A DNA stretch of 64,000 nt from Chitinophaga cymbidii. GTDB taxonomy: Bacteria > Bacteroidota > Bacteroidia > Chitinophagales > Chitinophagaceae. The notes below the pieces were generated by a model, which had not been told where the DNA came from, made no database searches, and saw only the letters and a program-made list of their open reading frames with translations. The number at the start of each line of letters is the position of its first letter. Position 1 is the stretch's first letter. The position numbers and the translations under genes are program-made. The DNA is taken from NCBI RefSeq assembly GCF_007992715.1, contig NZ_BKAU01000004.1, positions 372,001 through 436,000 of the forward strand. The letters run 5' to 3'. Of the stretch, positions 49,014 to 57,059 are shown piece after piece.

Positions 49014-51293
49014 ATGAAGCGTAAGACTCTTATTGGTGGCGTAATTGCCGGGTTTTTAACCATCTCCTGCAACAATGTTGAAAAAAACGCTGGATCAGAC
49101 TCGCTGGCCATGCGGAAACTGTACGCGGAATCGCCGGTGCTCACAGCGGAGCAGTCCCTGGAATCACTGGAAGTGGAAGAAGGTTTTACCGTGCAGCTCG
49201 TAGCCGCGGAGCCGCAGGTGATCGTGCCGGTGGCCATGACCTTTGATGAAAGCGGCCGCCTCTGGGTGGCGGAAATGACGGGTTACATGCCGGATACCGT
49301 GGGCACCGGTGAAGATGCGCCCAACGGCAGGATCGTGATACTGGAAGATACGACCGGCGACGGCGCTATCGACAAACGCACGGTGTTCCTCGACTCCCTC
49401 ATTCTTCCCCGCGCTCTTTGCTTTGTGGAGAACGGCTTGCTGGTAGCGGAGCCGCCGCGCCTCTGGTACGTGGAGGTCAACGGAGATAAGGCCGGCAAAA
49501 AAACGCTTGTAGACGCTGCCTACACAGAAGGCGGCAACGTGGAACACCAGCCCAACGGCCTCCTCCGGGCAATGGACAACTGGATATACAACGCGAAATC
49601 TTCCAAACGTTACCGCAAGATGGGTAACCGCTGGCTCAAAGAAGACACGCATTTCCGCGGCCAGTGGGGCATTTCGCAGGATAACTACGGCAGGCTTTTC
49701 TATAATAACAATTCGGAGAACGTACTGGGCGATTATTTCAGTCCCGGCCTCGGCTCCGCCAACCCCCACCAGCGCACGGTAGACGGCTTCAACCGCAACA
49801 TTGTGCCGGATAACCGCGTGTATCCCATCCGCGCCACGCCGGGTGTGAACCGCGGATACATGAACGGCGTGCTGGACGACAGCCTGCGGCTCGTGAATTT
49901 CACCGCGGCCTGCGGCCCGCTGGTATACCGCGGCGGCCTTTACGGCGATGCTTTTGAGGGAAATATTTTCGTGGCGGAACCTTCCGCCAACCTGATCAAA
50001 CGGAACATCGTGCGGGACAGCGGGTACTTTGCCAAAGGCAGGCAGGCGTACAAAGGCAGGGAGTTCCTGGCGAGCACGGACGAACGTTTCCGCCCGGTGA
50101 ACCTGCATCTCGGTCCCGATGGCGCGATGTACGTGCTGGACATGTACCGTGGCATCATCCAGCATAAAACATATCTCACGCCTTATCTCAAAAACGAGAT
50201 CGGGGTGCGCAACCTTTCGCAGCCATTGAATTGCGGCCGCATTTACCGTGTATTGCCGAAAGACAAAAAGAACCCCCAGCCTGTGCAGCTGACAGCCGAT
50301 CCGGAAAAGCTGCTGGCGCAGCTGGATGACCGGAACGGGTGGGTGCGCGACAAAGCGCAGCAGATGCTGGTGGACGGGCATTACCGGCAGATCATACCCG
50401 CGCTCCGCGCCCGCCTGCAGCAAACGGACAGGCCGCTGGGCCTTCTGCATGCGATGTGGACGCTCGAAGGCTTGCAGGCGCTGGAAATGAAGGATATCGT
50501 GGCCTTGCTGCAGCAACCCGGTCAACAGATCCGGTCACAGGCCCTGGCGGCGCTGCCTTCCATTCTCAATGCCGCCAATAAAGCGCCGGTGTTGCCCTTG
50601 CTCGAAGCGCTGGCTACCGATCCGCAACAGGCTCCTGCAGTAGCTTACGTATTGCCCACACTGCAAAAAACAGACGCCGTTGCTGCCGCCCGCATCCTCA
50701 AAACCATCTGGCAAAAATTCCCGAACGACCGCTTTGTGGCCGACGCAGTGATCAGTAACGTAAAAGACAAAGAAGAAGAACTGTTCCGCGAGATCACTGC
50801 CTGGAGCGCAGATACCAATCTTGTCATCCGCCGTCATCTGAAAAAGGTGATCACCGATATTTCCAATCACCGCAAAGCGAAGCTGGACGAAGCTCTCGTG
50901 AAAGAATTCCCCCGCGGCAACCTCATCTTCAAAACCATCTGTCAAACCTGCCACGGCGCTGACGGCGACGGCATACAATCCCTCGCCCCGCCGCTCAACC
51001 ACTCCGAGATCGTCACCGGCAGAAAAGAACGGCTGATCGCCATTGTGCTGTATGGCCTGACCGGCCCCGTGGAAGTGAACGGCAAAGTGTACAAGGCGCC
51101 CGAGATCAGCGGAGATATGCCTGGCATTATTCATAACGACGAGTTCTCCGACGGGGACATCGCGCAGCTGATGAGCTTCATCCGCAACGCATGGGGCAAC
51201 AAGGCGGAGAAGGTAACGGAGAAGGATATACTAAAAGTGAAGCAGCAGTACAAAGGCAGGGAAAAGTCGTTTACGATGGAAGAGCTGCAATAA
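49014..51293 (+). CDS. PVC-type heme-binding lipoprotein: propeller, HEAT repeats and cytochrome c
   Basis: A 759-residue exported protein from the start at 49014 (MKRKTLIGGVIAGFLTISC lipoprotein signal; an ATG at 48996 is possible). The first part (about 50-430) is a glucose/sorbosone-dehydrogenase-like propeller (VPVAMTFDESGRLWVAEMTGY, GRIVILEDTTGDG, GPDGAMYVLDMYRGIIQHK). A HEAT-like helical part follows (about 440-620: WVRDKAQQMLVDG, SQALAALPSIL). The C-terminus is a cytochrome c domain with CQTCH (Cys649, Cys652, His653 counted from 48996) and a candidate Met ligand (SGDMPG). It would act on the outer side of a membrane as a dehydrogenase passing electrons to its own heme. The substrate is unknown. 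Its stop lies 2 bp from that of the convergent DUF192 gene. Confidence 0.88.
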   Translation: MKRKTLIGGVIAGFLTISCNNVEKNAGSDSLAMRKLYAESPVLTAEQSLESLEVEEGFTVQLVAAEPQVIVPVAMTFDESGRLWVAEMTGYMPDTVGTGEDAPNGRIVILEDTTGDGAIDKRTVFLDSLILPRALCFVENGLLVAEPPRLWYVEVNGDKAGKKTLVDAAYTEGGNVEHQPNGLLRAMDNWIYNAKSSKRYRKMGNRWLKEDTHFRGQWGISQDNYGRLFYNNNSENVLGDYFSPGLGSANPHQRTVDGFNRNIVPDNRVYPIRATPGVNRGYMNGVLDDSLRLVNFTAACGPLVYRGGLYGDAFEGNIFVAEPSANLIKRNIVRDSGYFAKGRQAYKGREFLASTDERFRPVNLHLGPDGAMYVLDMYRGIIQHKTYLTPYLKNEIGVRNLSQPLNCGRIYRVLPKDKKNPQPVQLTADPEKLLAQLDDRNGWVRDKAQQMLVDGHYRQIIPALRARLQQTDRPLGLLHAMWTLEGLQALEMKDIVALLQQPGQQIRSQALAALPSILNAANKAPVLPLLEALATDPQQAPAVAYVLPTLQKTDAVAAARILKTIWQKFPNDRFVADAVISNVKDKEEELFREITAWSADTNLVIRRHLKKVITDISNHRKAKLDEALVKEFPRGNLIFKTICQTCHGADGDGIQSLAPPLNHSEIVTGRKERLIAIVLYGLTGPVEVNGKVYKAPEISGDMPGIIHNDEFSDGDIAQLMSFIRNAWGNKAEKVTEKDILKVKQQYKGREKSFTMEELQ

Positions 51294-51295
51294 CG

Positions 51296-51832
51296 CTACT
51301 GCTTCGTAAACGCGATCTTGTCGCCATACTTTATTTTATTCCGGTCGCTGAACCCGGCATTCACTTCCACCACGTACTGCGCCTTCTTAAAGGAAGGAAG
51401 GCTTTCTTCGGAAAGGGGCGTGGCATATTTCTGGATGGACACGATCTCCATCTTTTCATCCACGTACATAATATCCAGCGAAATGTAAGTATTCTTCATC
51501 CAGAAAGACTGTTCCTCCGGTTCGGAAAAGATGAACAGCATGCCTTGCGAATCGGCCATGGACTTGCGGTCCATCAATCCCCGCGCTCTTTCTTCATCTG
51601 TTTCTGCAATTTCAATATCGATGGTGCGGATGGTATCGCCTTTTTCCTTGCCGATGAAGGAGAGCACGCCTTCTTTTTTGAAGGCAGGCCCTTTGTCCGT
51701 TACTGTGGCGGCGGACTCTGAAGTAGCGGCGTTGCTGCCCTGCCGGGAGGACGGGTTGTTGTTGCAGGCGCCCATATACAGGCTGCTCATCACCACCAGT
51801 ACGATCGAATATTTCATAATTGTCATCTTCAA
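51296..51832 (-). CDS. DUF192-family lipoprotein
   Basis: A 178-residue exported lipoprotein; the signal ends SLYMGACNN with Cys23. After a Ser/Ala-rich linker (25-50) comes the DUF192 domain (about 60-175): IDIEIAETDEERARGLMDRKSMADSQGMLFIF, FWMKNTYISLDIMYVDEKMEIV and a final GDKIAFTKQ. The function of DUF192 is not established. The gene begins 5 bp after the mqnE stop, the third gene in a protease-mqnE-DUF192 run. Confidence 0.9.
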   Translation of the reverse strand: MKMTIMKYSIVLVVMSSLYMGACNNNPSSRQGSNAATSESAATVTDKGPAFKKEGVLSFIGKEKGDTIRTIDIEIAETDEERARGLMDRKSMADSQGMLFIFSEPEEQSFWMKNTYISLDIMYVDEKMEIVSIQKYATPLSEESLPSFKKAQYVVEVNAGFSDRNKIKYGDKIAFTKQ

Positions 51833-51837
51833 ATATT

Positions 51838-53019
51838 TCAGTTCATCAGCTCTTCGTCCGTGAACACTACGTTGGAATAGTCTTTTACTTCGTTGTACAC
51901 CGTATCCCGCTCTACGGGAATGCGCCCTGCCTGCCGGATGAGCATGGCCAGCTGCGCGGTGTTCATGGACGGGCTCTGTTCTTCGGAGCCGGCCATGGAA
52001 TAGATCTTCGTGGTATCGTCGATGGTACCGTCGAGGTCATTCACACCGAAGGAAAGCGTGAGCTGCGCGCTGTTGCGGCCCAGCATCGGCCAGTAAGCCT
52101 TGATGTGCGGGAAGTTGTCCATATACAAACGGGCAACGGCGTACATCTTCAGGTCTTCCACGATGGTGGATTCCGGAACATGCGCCATATCGTTGTCTTT
52201 ATTACGGAATTTGAGCGGGATGAAGGTGTTGAAGCCGTTCGTTTCGTCCTGCAGGTCGCGGAGGCGGGTCATGTGATCGATGCGGTGCCAGTATTCCTCG
52301 ATGTGCCCGTATAGCATGGTGGCGTTGGTGACCATGCCCATTTCATGCGCGGTACGGTGGATCTTCAGCCAGCCTTCGGCGTCTACCTTATCATGACATA
52401 TCTGCTGGCGGATATCGGGATGAAAGATCTCCGCGCCGCCGCCGGGGAGGGATTGCAGGCCGGCCTCTTTCATGATGCGCATGCCTTCTTCCACGGTCAC
52501 TTTCGCTTTGCGGAACATGTAATCCAGCTCTACGGGCGTGAAGCCTTTGATATGCAGTTCCGGCCGGTGCGCCTTGATCTTTCGCATCAGCCCGGTAAAG
52601 AAGTCGAGGTTCATTTTGGGATGCACGCCGCCGACGATGTGCACTTCCGTAACGGGCTGATCATCATATTTCTTCACAATGTCCAGCATCTCGTCGATGC
52701 TCAGTTCCCAGCCTTCTTCGCGGTTCTTGTACAAACGGGAGTACGAGCAGAATTTGCAGGTAAAAACGCAAACGTTGGTCGGCTCGATATGAAAATTGCG
52801 GTTAAAGTAGGTCTTGTTGCCGTGTTTCCGTTCACGTACATGGTTGGCCAGGGCGCCGAGGTAACCGATATCTCCCTTTTCAAACAGCGTTACGCCGTCT
52901 TCCTGCGTGAGCCGTTCCTGTTTCAACACTTTGTTGGCTATCCTGCGGAGATCTGCGTCCAGGGTGGATGCTGCGAGTATTGTCTCAAGTCCGGGCTGCG
53001 TAGCGATGGTCGTCGTCAT
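51838..53019 (-). CDS. mqnE: Aminofutalosine synthase (radical SAM)
   Basis: A 393-residue radical SAM enzyme of the futalosine route to menaquinone. It joins adenosylated SAM to 3-[(1-carboxyvinyl)oxy]benzoate. The cluster motif is Cys84-x3-Cys88-x2-Cys91 (NVCVFTCKFCSY). Other features fit MqnE: EVHIVGGVHPKM, KGFTPVELDYM, GLQSLPGGGAEIFHPDIR, TNATMLYGHIEE and FNTFIPLKFRN. CofH and MqnC are related; the HPKMNLDFF region and length favour MqnE. Its ATG overlaps the stop codon of the upstream protease gene (ATGA), so its translation may depend on a secreted-protease message. Other mqn genes are not in the window. Confidence 0.93.
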   Translation of the reverse strand: MTTTIATQPGLETILAASTLDADLRRIANKVLKQERLTQEDGVTLFEKGDIGYLGALANHVRERKHGNKTYFNRNFHIEPTNVCVFTCKFCSYSRLYKNREEGWELSIDEMLDIVKKYDDQPVTEVHIVGGVHPKMNLDFFTGLMRKIKAHRPELHIKGFTPVELDYMFRKAKVTVEEGMRIMKEAGLQSLPGGGAEIFHPDIRQQICHDKVDAEGWLKIHRTAHEMGMVTNATMLYGHIEEYWHRIDHMTRLRDLQDETNGFNTFIPLKFRNKDNDMAHVPESTIVEDLKMYAVARLYMDNFPHIKAYWPMLGRNSAQLTLSFGVNDLDGTIDDTTKIYSMAGSEEQSPSMNTAQLAMLIRQAGRIPVERDTVYNEVKDYSNVVFTDEELMN

Positions 53020-55142
53020 TTTGCTTTCACTATTTTATATGTCCTCACCTGTTGCCTGTAAAACAACTTTACAAAGTAAACACCATTTGCCTCATTTACC
53101 AAATCAATTGTCACCCTGTTGCCTGCGCGGATGGCGGGTTGCCGGATGTAAACGAGCCTTCCCAGCGCATCGTAGACGGCGATGCCCTGCAGATCTTCCG
53201 GCCAGGGGCTGAATTCTATGAAGAACTGGCTGGTGAAGGAATTGGGCCAGATGAGGATGCCTTTTTCGCGGAGGGTGCGGTTGACATCTTTTTTGACGAT
53301 GTTGATATTGTCGATATAAACATTGTTTTCGTAGTTGGACGTGTTGCGGAAGACCACCCTGAATTGCTGATGGTAGATGAAGGGCGTCAGGTCGATGGAA
53401 TCGGTGCGCCATTCGGCAGCCATTGGCTGGTATTCATCGATCACGCGGGTGGGTTTGGTGATGAGCGTCTTGCCCCATTTTTTGTAGCCGGTGGGTATGA
53501 ACGTTTGCCCGCAATCCGTGGTGAGCAGCACTTCCAGCGTGTCCCAGGGATTGCCCTGGAAGTCCGGGTCCATCGAAACAGCTGCCGCCACGTCAAAGAA
53601 AAGGAATACGGAATCCGCGGAGGTAGCGTCCACAACGGGACCGGCCAGATCATCCACCTGGTCGTTCACGGCGTAGCCGAGGTTGCGCACCACGGCGGAA
53701 TAGTTGCTGCCCTTGCTGCCAACGCCGGCGCGTTCCCAGGTGAAGCTGCGGTCCGGATTGGTAATGCTGAAACCCGCCGGCGGGAATGTGCCGTCTTCAA
53801 AGGTTTCCCGGAAAGGCATGCTCACCGGCGCGCGATAGCTGAAGTTCACGGTGGACGTGTCATTCTCCGGTTTTTCGTCCGTATTGCCATTTGGCCGTTC
53901 TGTGTAGACTTTCAGAGTGAAGCTGCCTTCGTTGGCATTAAAGCCGGGCAGTATCACCGCGGTTTCGGCCTGTGAGGCCAGGGAGCCCGTCCAGTTCTGG
54001 TTCACCGGCGTGCCGCCGTTGATGGAATACCGGATCGTCACATTGGTGAGCACTGCTGTTCCGCGGTTCCTGAGCGTCACTACCGGGGACTGGCCAGTGA
54101 CGCAGAGGTAGCCTTGCGGTTGTTGTATTTCCGTGATGCCGGCGTCGCTGGTTTTCAGGTCTACGGGGGTGCAGCCGTCAGAGGTCATCAGCGAGGCGCG
54201 CTGTGCGTCCAGCGCATTGCGCATGCGGTCCGTCTGCCCGGTGGTAAAGAGGTACATGCAGGCGTCGTTCACGTAATCCATGTAGTTCATGAACATGACG
54301 CCGGGCGCGGCAGCCTGGCAATTGTCCAGCAAAGGATAGGAGGGGCAGCCGTAATTCTGGCCGGCCTGTGTGGGTGTGTCGTCCACCCCGTCATCCTGTG
54401 TGCATCCGCCGTTGTCGTCCGCCCAGATATGCCGCAGGCCGAAGAAGTGGCCGATCTCGTGGGTGAGCGTACGGCCGAGATTGAAGGGGGACGAAGCGGT
54501 GCCGGTATTGCCGAAAGCGCGGTAATGCACCACCACGCCGTCTTCTTCCGCCGGATAGATGTTTCCCGGCGGCGTGGCTACGCCGAGGTAGTTATCGTCC
54601 AGGTTGCAGATCCAGATGTTAAGGTAACGGGTGTTATCCCAGCCGGGAGCGCCGCCGGTGGCGGTATATTTCACGTCCTGCGCGGCGCCGTTGATGGAAA
54701 AGGAGCTGCGGGCGGTCACCGTGCGGGTGATGCCGGAAGTGGGATCTCCGTCCGGCGTGCGCGCGGCGAGGCAGAATTGCACCTCCGCATTGCCCACCAG
54801 TCCCTGCCATACGGCGGGCACTTTGCTGATGTCGGTGTTCTGCGCGATGTAGTCCAGGTTCAGGCTTTCCAGCTGGTTCAATACCTGTATGTTGGTCACC
54901 TGTTCGGGATTTGGCAGTACGATGTGCACGACTACGGGGATCGTTACACGGGGATTGATGCGGAAAAAGCGGTTGTCCGGCCGCTGCTGGCGAAGCTGTG
55001 TTTCCAGGTTCTGTAATCTGGCGGCGAGTTTTGGCTGTTGGAGTATCCGTTGGGATAATGCTTCTTCAGTGCCGCATTTACGTTGTGCGGCGGCCGTTAT
55101 GCAGATGCAGGTCAGGAAGATGATCAGGGTAAGATTACGCAA
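53016..55142 (-). CDS. Secreted M43-type zinc metalloprotease with T9SS type A sorting domain
   Basis: A 708-residue secreted protease. The signal peptide (MRNLTLIIFLTCICITAAAQ) is followed by a pro-region and the pappalysin-type catalytic domain (about 65-330). The zinc site is HEIGHFFGLRH (His228, Glu229, His232, His238), with a downstream Met-turn (FMNYMDY). A CARDB-like part (about 345-430: GTAVLTNVTIRYSINGGTP) and a jelly-roll-like part (about 440-620) follow. The C-terminus (about 635-708) is a T9SS type A sorting domain (WPNSFTSQFFIEF, YDALGRLVYIRQ, GVYFVKLF...KIVKAK). The protein is thus exported through the outer membrane and probably attached or released there. Confidence 0.93.
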   Translation of the reverse strand: MRNLTLIIFLTCICITAAAQRKCGTEEALSQRILQQPKLAARLQNLETQLRQQRPDNRFFRINPRVTIPVVVHIVLPNPEQVTNIQVLNQLESLNLDYIAQNTDISKVPAVWQGLVGNAEVQFCLAARTPDGDPTSGITRTVTARSSFSINGAAQDVKYTATGGAPGWDNTRYLNIWICNLDDNYLGVATPPGNIYPAEEDGVVVHYRAFGNTGTASSPFNLGRTLTHEIGHFFGLRHIWADDNGGCTQDDGVDDTPTQAGQNYGCPSYPLLDNCQAAAPGVMFMNYMDYVNDACMYLFTTGQTDRMRNALDAQRASLMTSDGCTPVDLKTSDAGITEIQQPQGYLCVTGQSPVVTLRNRGTAVLTNVTIRYSINGGTPVNQNWTGSLASQAETAVILPGFNANEGSFTLKVYTERPNGNTDEKPENDTSTVNFSYRAPVSMPFRETFEDGTFPPAGFSITNPDRSFTWERAGVGSKGSNYSAVVRNLGYAVNDQVDDLAGPVVDATSADSVFLFFDVAAAVSMDPDFQGNPWDTLEVLLTTDCGQTFIPTGYKKWGKTLITKPTRVIDEYQPMAAEWRTDSIDLTPFIYHQQFRVVFRNTSNYENNVYIDNINIVKKDVNRTLREKGILIWPNSFTSQFFIEFSPWPEDLQGIAVYDALGRLVYIRQPAIRAGNRVTIDLVNEANGVYFVKLFYRQQVRTYKIVKAK

Positions 55143-55244
55143 GTTGTGCTTTTATAGGTGATGGTAAATAGGCATCCGTTGTGTAAATGTAATAATGGCG
55201 GTCGAGATCTTTGTCATTTTTCGATCAATCCCCGTTTTTCCCGG

Positions 55245-56879
55245 TCAGCTTAGCGCTCCGGCTATACAACCGCACATGAGGCAGGCGATAGTACCGCCTA
55301 TCAGGGCTTTTACGCCCAGTTCCGTGAGGTTTTTCCGCTGGTTGGGCGCCAGCTGGCTGATCCCGCCGATCTGTATGCCGATGGAGGCGAAGTTGGCGAA
55401 GCCGCAAAGCGCATAAGTGGCGATGAGCAGGGATTTAGGGTCCTGTATGACGTTGGTTTCCTTCATATGGCCGAGGCTTTTATAAGCCAGGAATTCGTTG
55501 AGCACGGTCTTTTCTCCCAACAGCTGACCTACGGCCACCATGTCCTGCTGCGCCACGCCGATCAGCCAGGCCACCGGCGAAAACACGTATCCCAGCAGCA
55601 TTTCGAGTGACAGGGAGGTGTAGCGGCCACCGCTCATGGCGGCGATCCGCGGGTTCAGGTCGGTTTGCCCGCCTACCCATCCGAGCATGGCGTTGACCAC
55701 GTACATCATGGCGGTGAACACGATGAGCATGGCGCCCACGTTCACGGCGAGCTTCAGGCCGTCCGTGGTGCCGAGGGAGAGGGCGTCCAGGAAGTTGTCG
55801 CCCAGCTTTTCCTTTGGAACGCGGAGGTCTTTGGAGATCAGGTGTTCCTGCGTTTCGGGGAACAATATCTTGGAGCATACGATGGCGGCGGGCGCGCTCA
55901 TGATGCTCTGGCTCAGCATGTGCAGCGCGAAATAATGCTGCTGGTCGATGTCCGCTCCGCCCAGCATGCCCACATAGGCCGCCAGTACGCTGCCGGCGGT
56001 GTTGGCCATGCCGCCTACCATGATACACAGTATTTCGGAACGGGTCATTTTTTCCAGATAAGGGCGTATCATCAGCGGGGCTTCGGTTTGCCCCAGGAAG
56101 ATGTTGGCGGCGGTAGAGAGGCTCTCGGCGCCGGAGATCTTCAGCTTGTTGAGCAGGTACGCGAACACATATACGATTTTTTGGAGTACGCCGAGATAAT
56201 ACAGGATGGAAGACAGGGCAGCAAAGAAAATGATATTCGGCAGTACCTGCACGGCAAAAATATATCCCCAGGAACCCGTAAAATCCGCCAGCCCCTCAAA
56301 CATGAATTCCGTACCCTTGTGGCTGATATTGATCAGGTCCACGAACGCACCCGAAATGGAGGACAATACACTTCTGAAAACCTCCGGGTTGCAGAGCTTC
56401 AGGTAAACGGAAACGGTCAGTATAACACAGGCCGCCAGTATCGTCCATTTCAACAACTCCAGGCTGCGCCGCTGCAATATTTTTATCATCGCCACCACCG
56501 GTATCAATCCCGCAAAAAAAGCAATAGCGGGGTAGGCGTACAGGTGGCTGCGTATAATACCGAAGTAAAAGCCCACGAGCGCCGCGAGCGCCAGCGCCCA
56601 GCTGCCTGCGTCCTGCGGAAGGCCAAAGCCTTCCCGCTGCTTGCGGCGGAACCTGTTGATGATGAAAAGAAGGATCAGCGCGCCGAAGCAAAGCCAGAAC
56701 ACCGGCTGCCCGGCGATCTGCGTGTGCAGCACGCCCATGGCGAACATCACCTGCGCGAATACGCCGATGCCGACAAGTTTCCAGTTCACAGCCTTGCGGT
56801 TATTGCTGAGCAGGTAACAAACAGCGATCAGAAAGATCATGCCCAGGAGCCCTCGGGCAATATTTTCCCAATTTGCCAT
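55245..56879 (-). CDS. CNT-family nucleoside transporter
   Basis: A membrane protein of about 544 residues read from ATG 56879 (MANWENIARGLLG); an ATG at 56918 would add 13 residues. It has the concentrative nucleoside transporter layout: the N-terminal domain GLLGMIFLIAVCYLLSNNRKAVNWKLVGIGVFAQVMFA, a gate domain (GLADFTGSWGYIFAVQVLPNIIFFAALSSILYYLGVLQKIV) and a C-terminal domain with the substrate motif FLGQTEAPLMIRPYLEKMTRSEILCIMVGGMANTAGSVLAAYVGMLG. Compared with NupC it has an extra 100-residue hydrophobic stretch after the first domain. It imports nucleosides with H+ or Na+. It lies upstream of the protease gene on the same strand with a 102-bp gap. Confidence 0.92.
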   Translation of the reverse strand: MANWENIARGLLGMIFLIAVCYLLSNNRKAVNWKLVGIGVFAQVMFAMGVLHTQIAGQPVFWLCFGALILLFIINRFRRKQREGFGLPQDAGSWALALAALVGFYFGIIRSHLYAYPAIAFFAGLIPVVAMIKILQRRSLELLKWTILAACVILTVSVYLKLCNPEVFRSVLSSISGAFVDLINISHKGTEFMFEGLADFTGSWGYIFAVQVLPNIIFFAALSSILYYLGVLQKIVYVFAYLLNKLKISGAESLSTAANIFLGQTEAPLMIRPYLEKMTRSEILCIMVGGMANTAGSVLAAYVGMLGGADIDQQHYFALHMLSQSIMSAPAAIVCSKILFPETQEHLISKDLRVPKEKLGDNFLDALSLGTTDGLKLAVNVGAMLIVFTAMMYVVNAMLGWVGGQTDLNPRIAAMSGGRYTSLSLEMLLGYVFSPVAWLIGVAQQDMVAVGQLLGEKTVLNEFLAYKSLGHMKETNVIQDPKSLLIATYALCGFANFASIGIQIGGISQLAPNQRKNLTELGVKALIGGTIACLMCGCIAGALS

Positions 56880-57059
56880 GCAGTGGTTTTGAGATGACTG
56901 AGGTTGATTATGTGGCAAAATAAGGGATTCTTGCCATATGACAATATAAAGAAGGTAAACCGGGGATAATGGGCACCCATAAAACGATAATGTTATATGA
57001 AGTCCGGCTTTAATTGAGCATATTTGCAGGATCGATTTGATCTATCTCTCTACCTGCTT

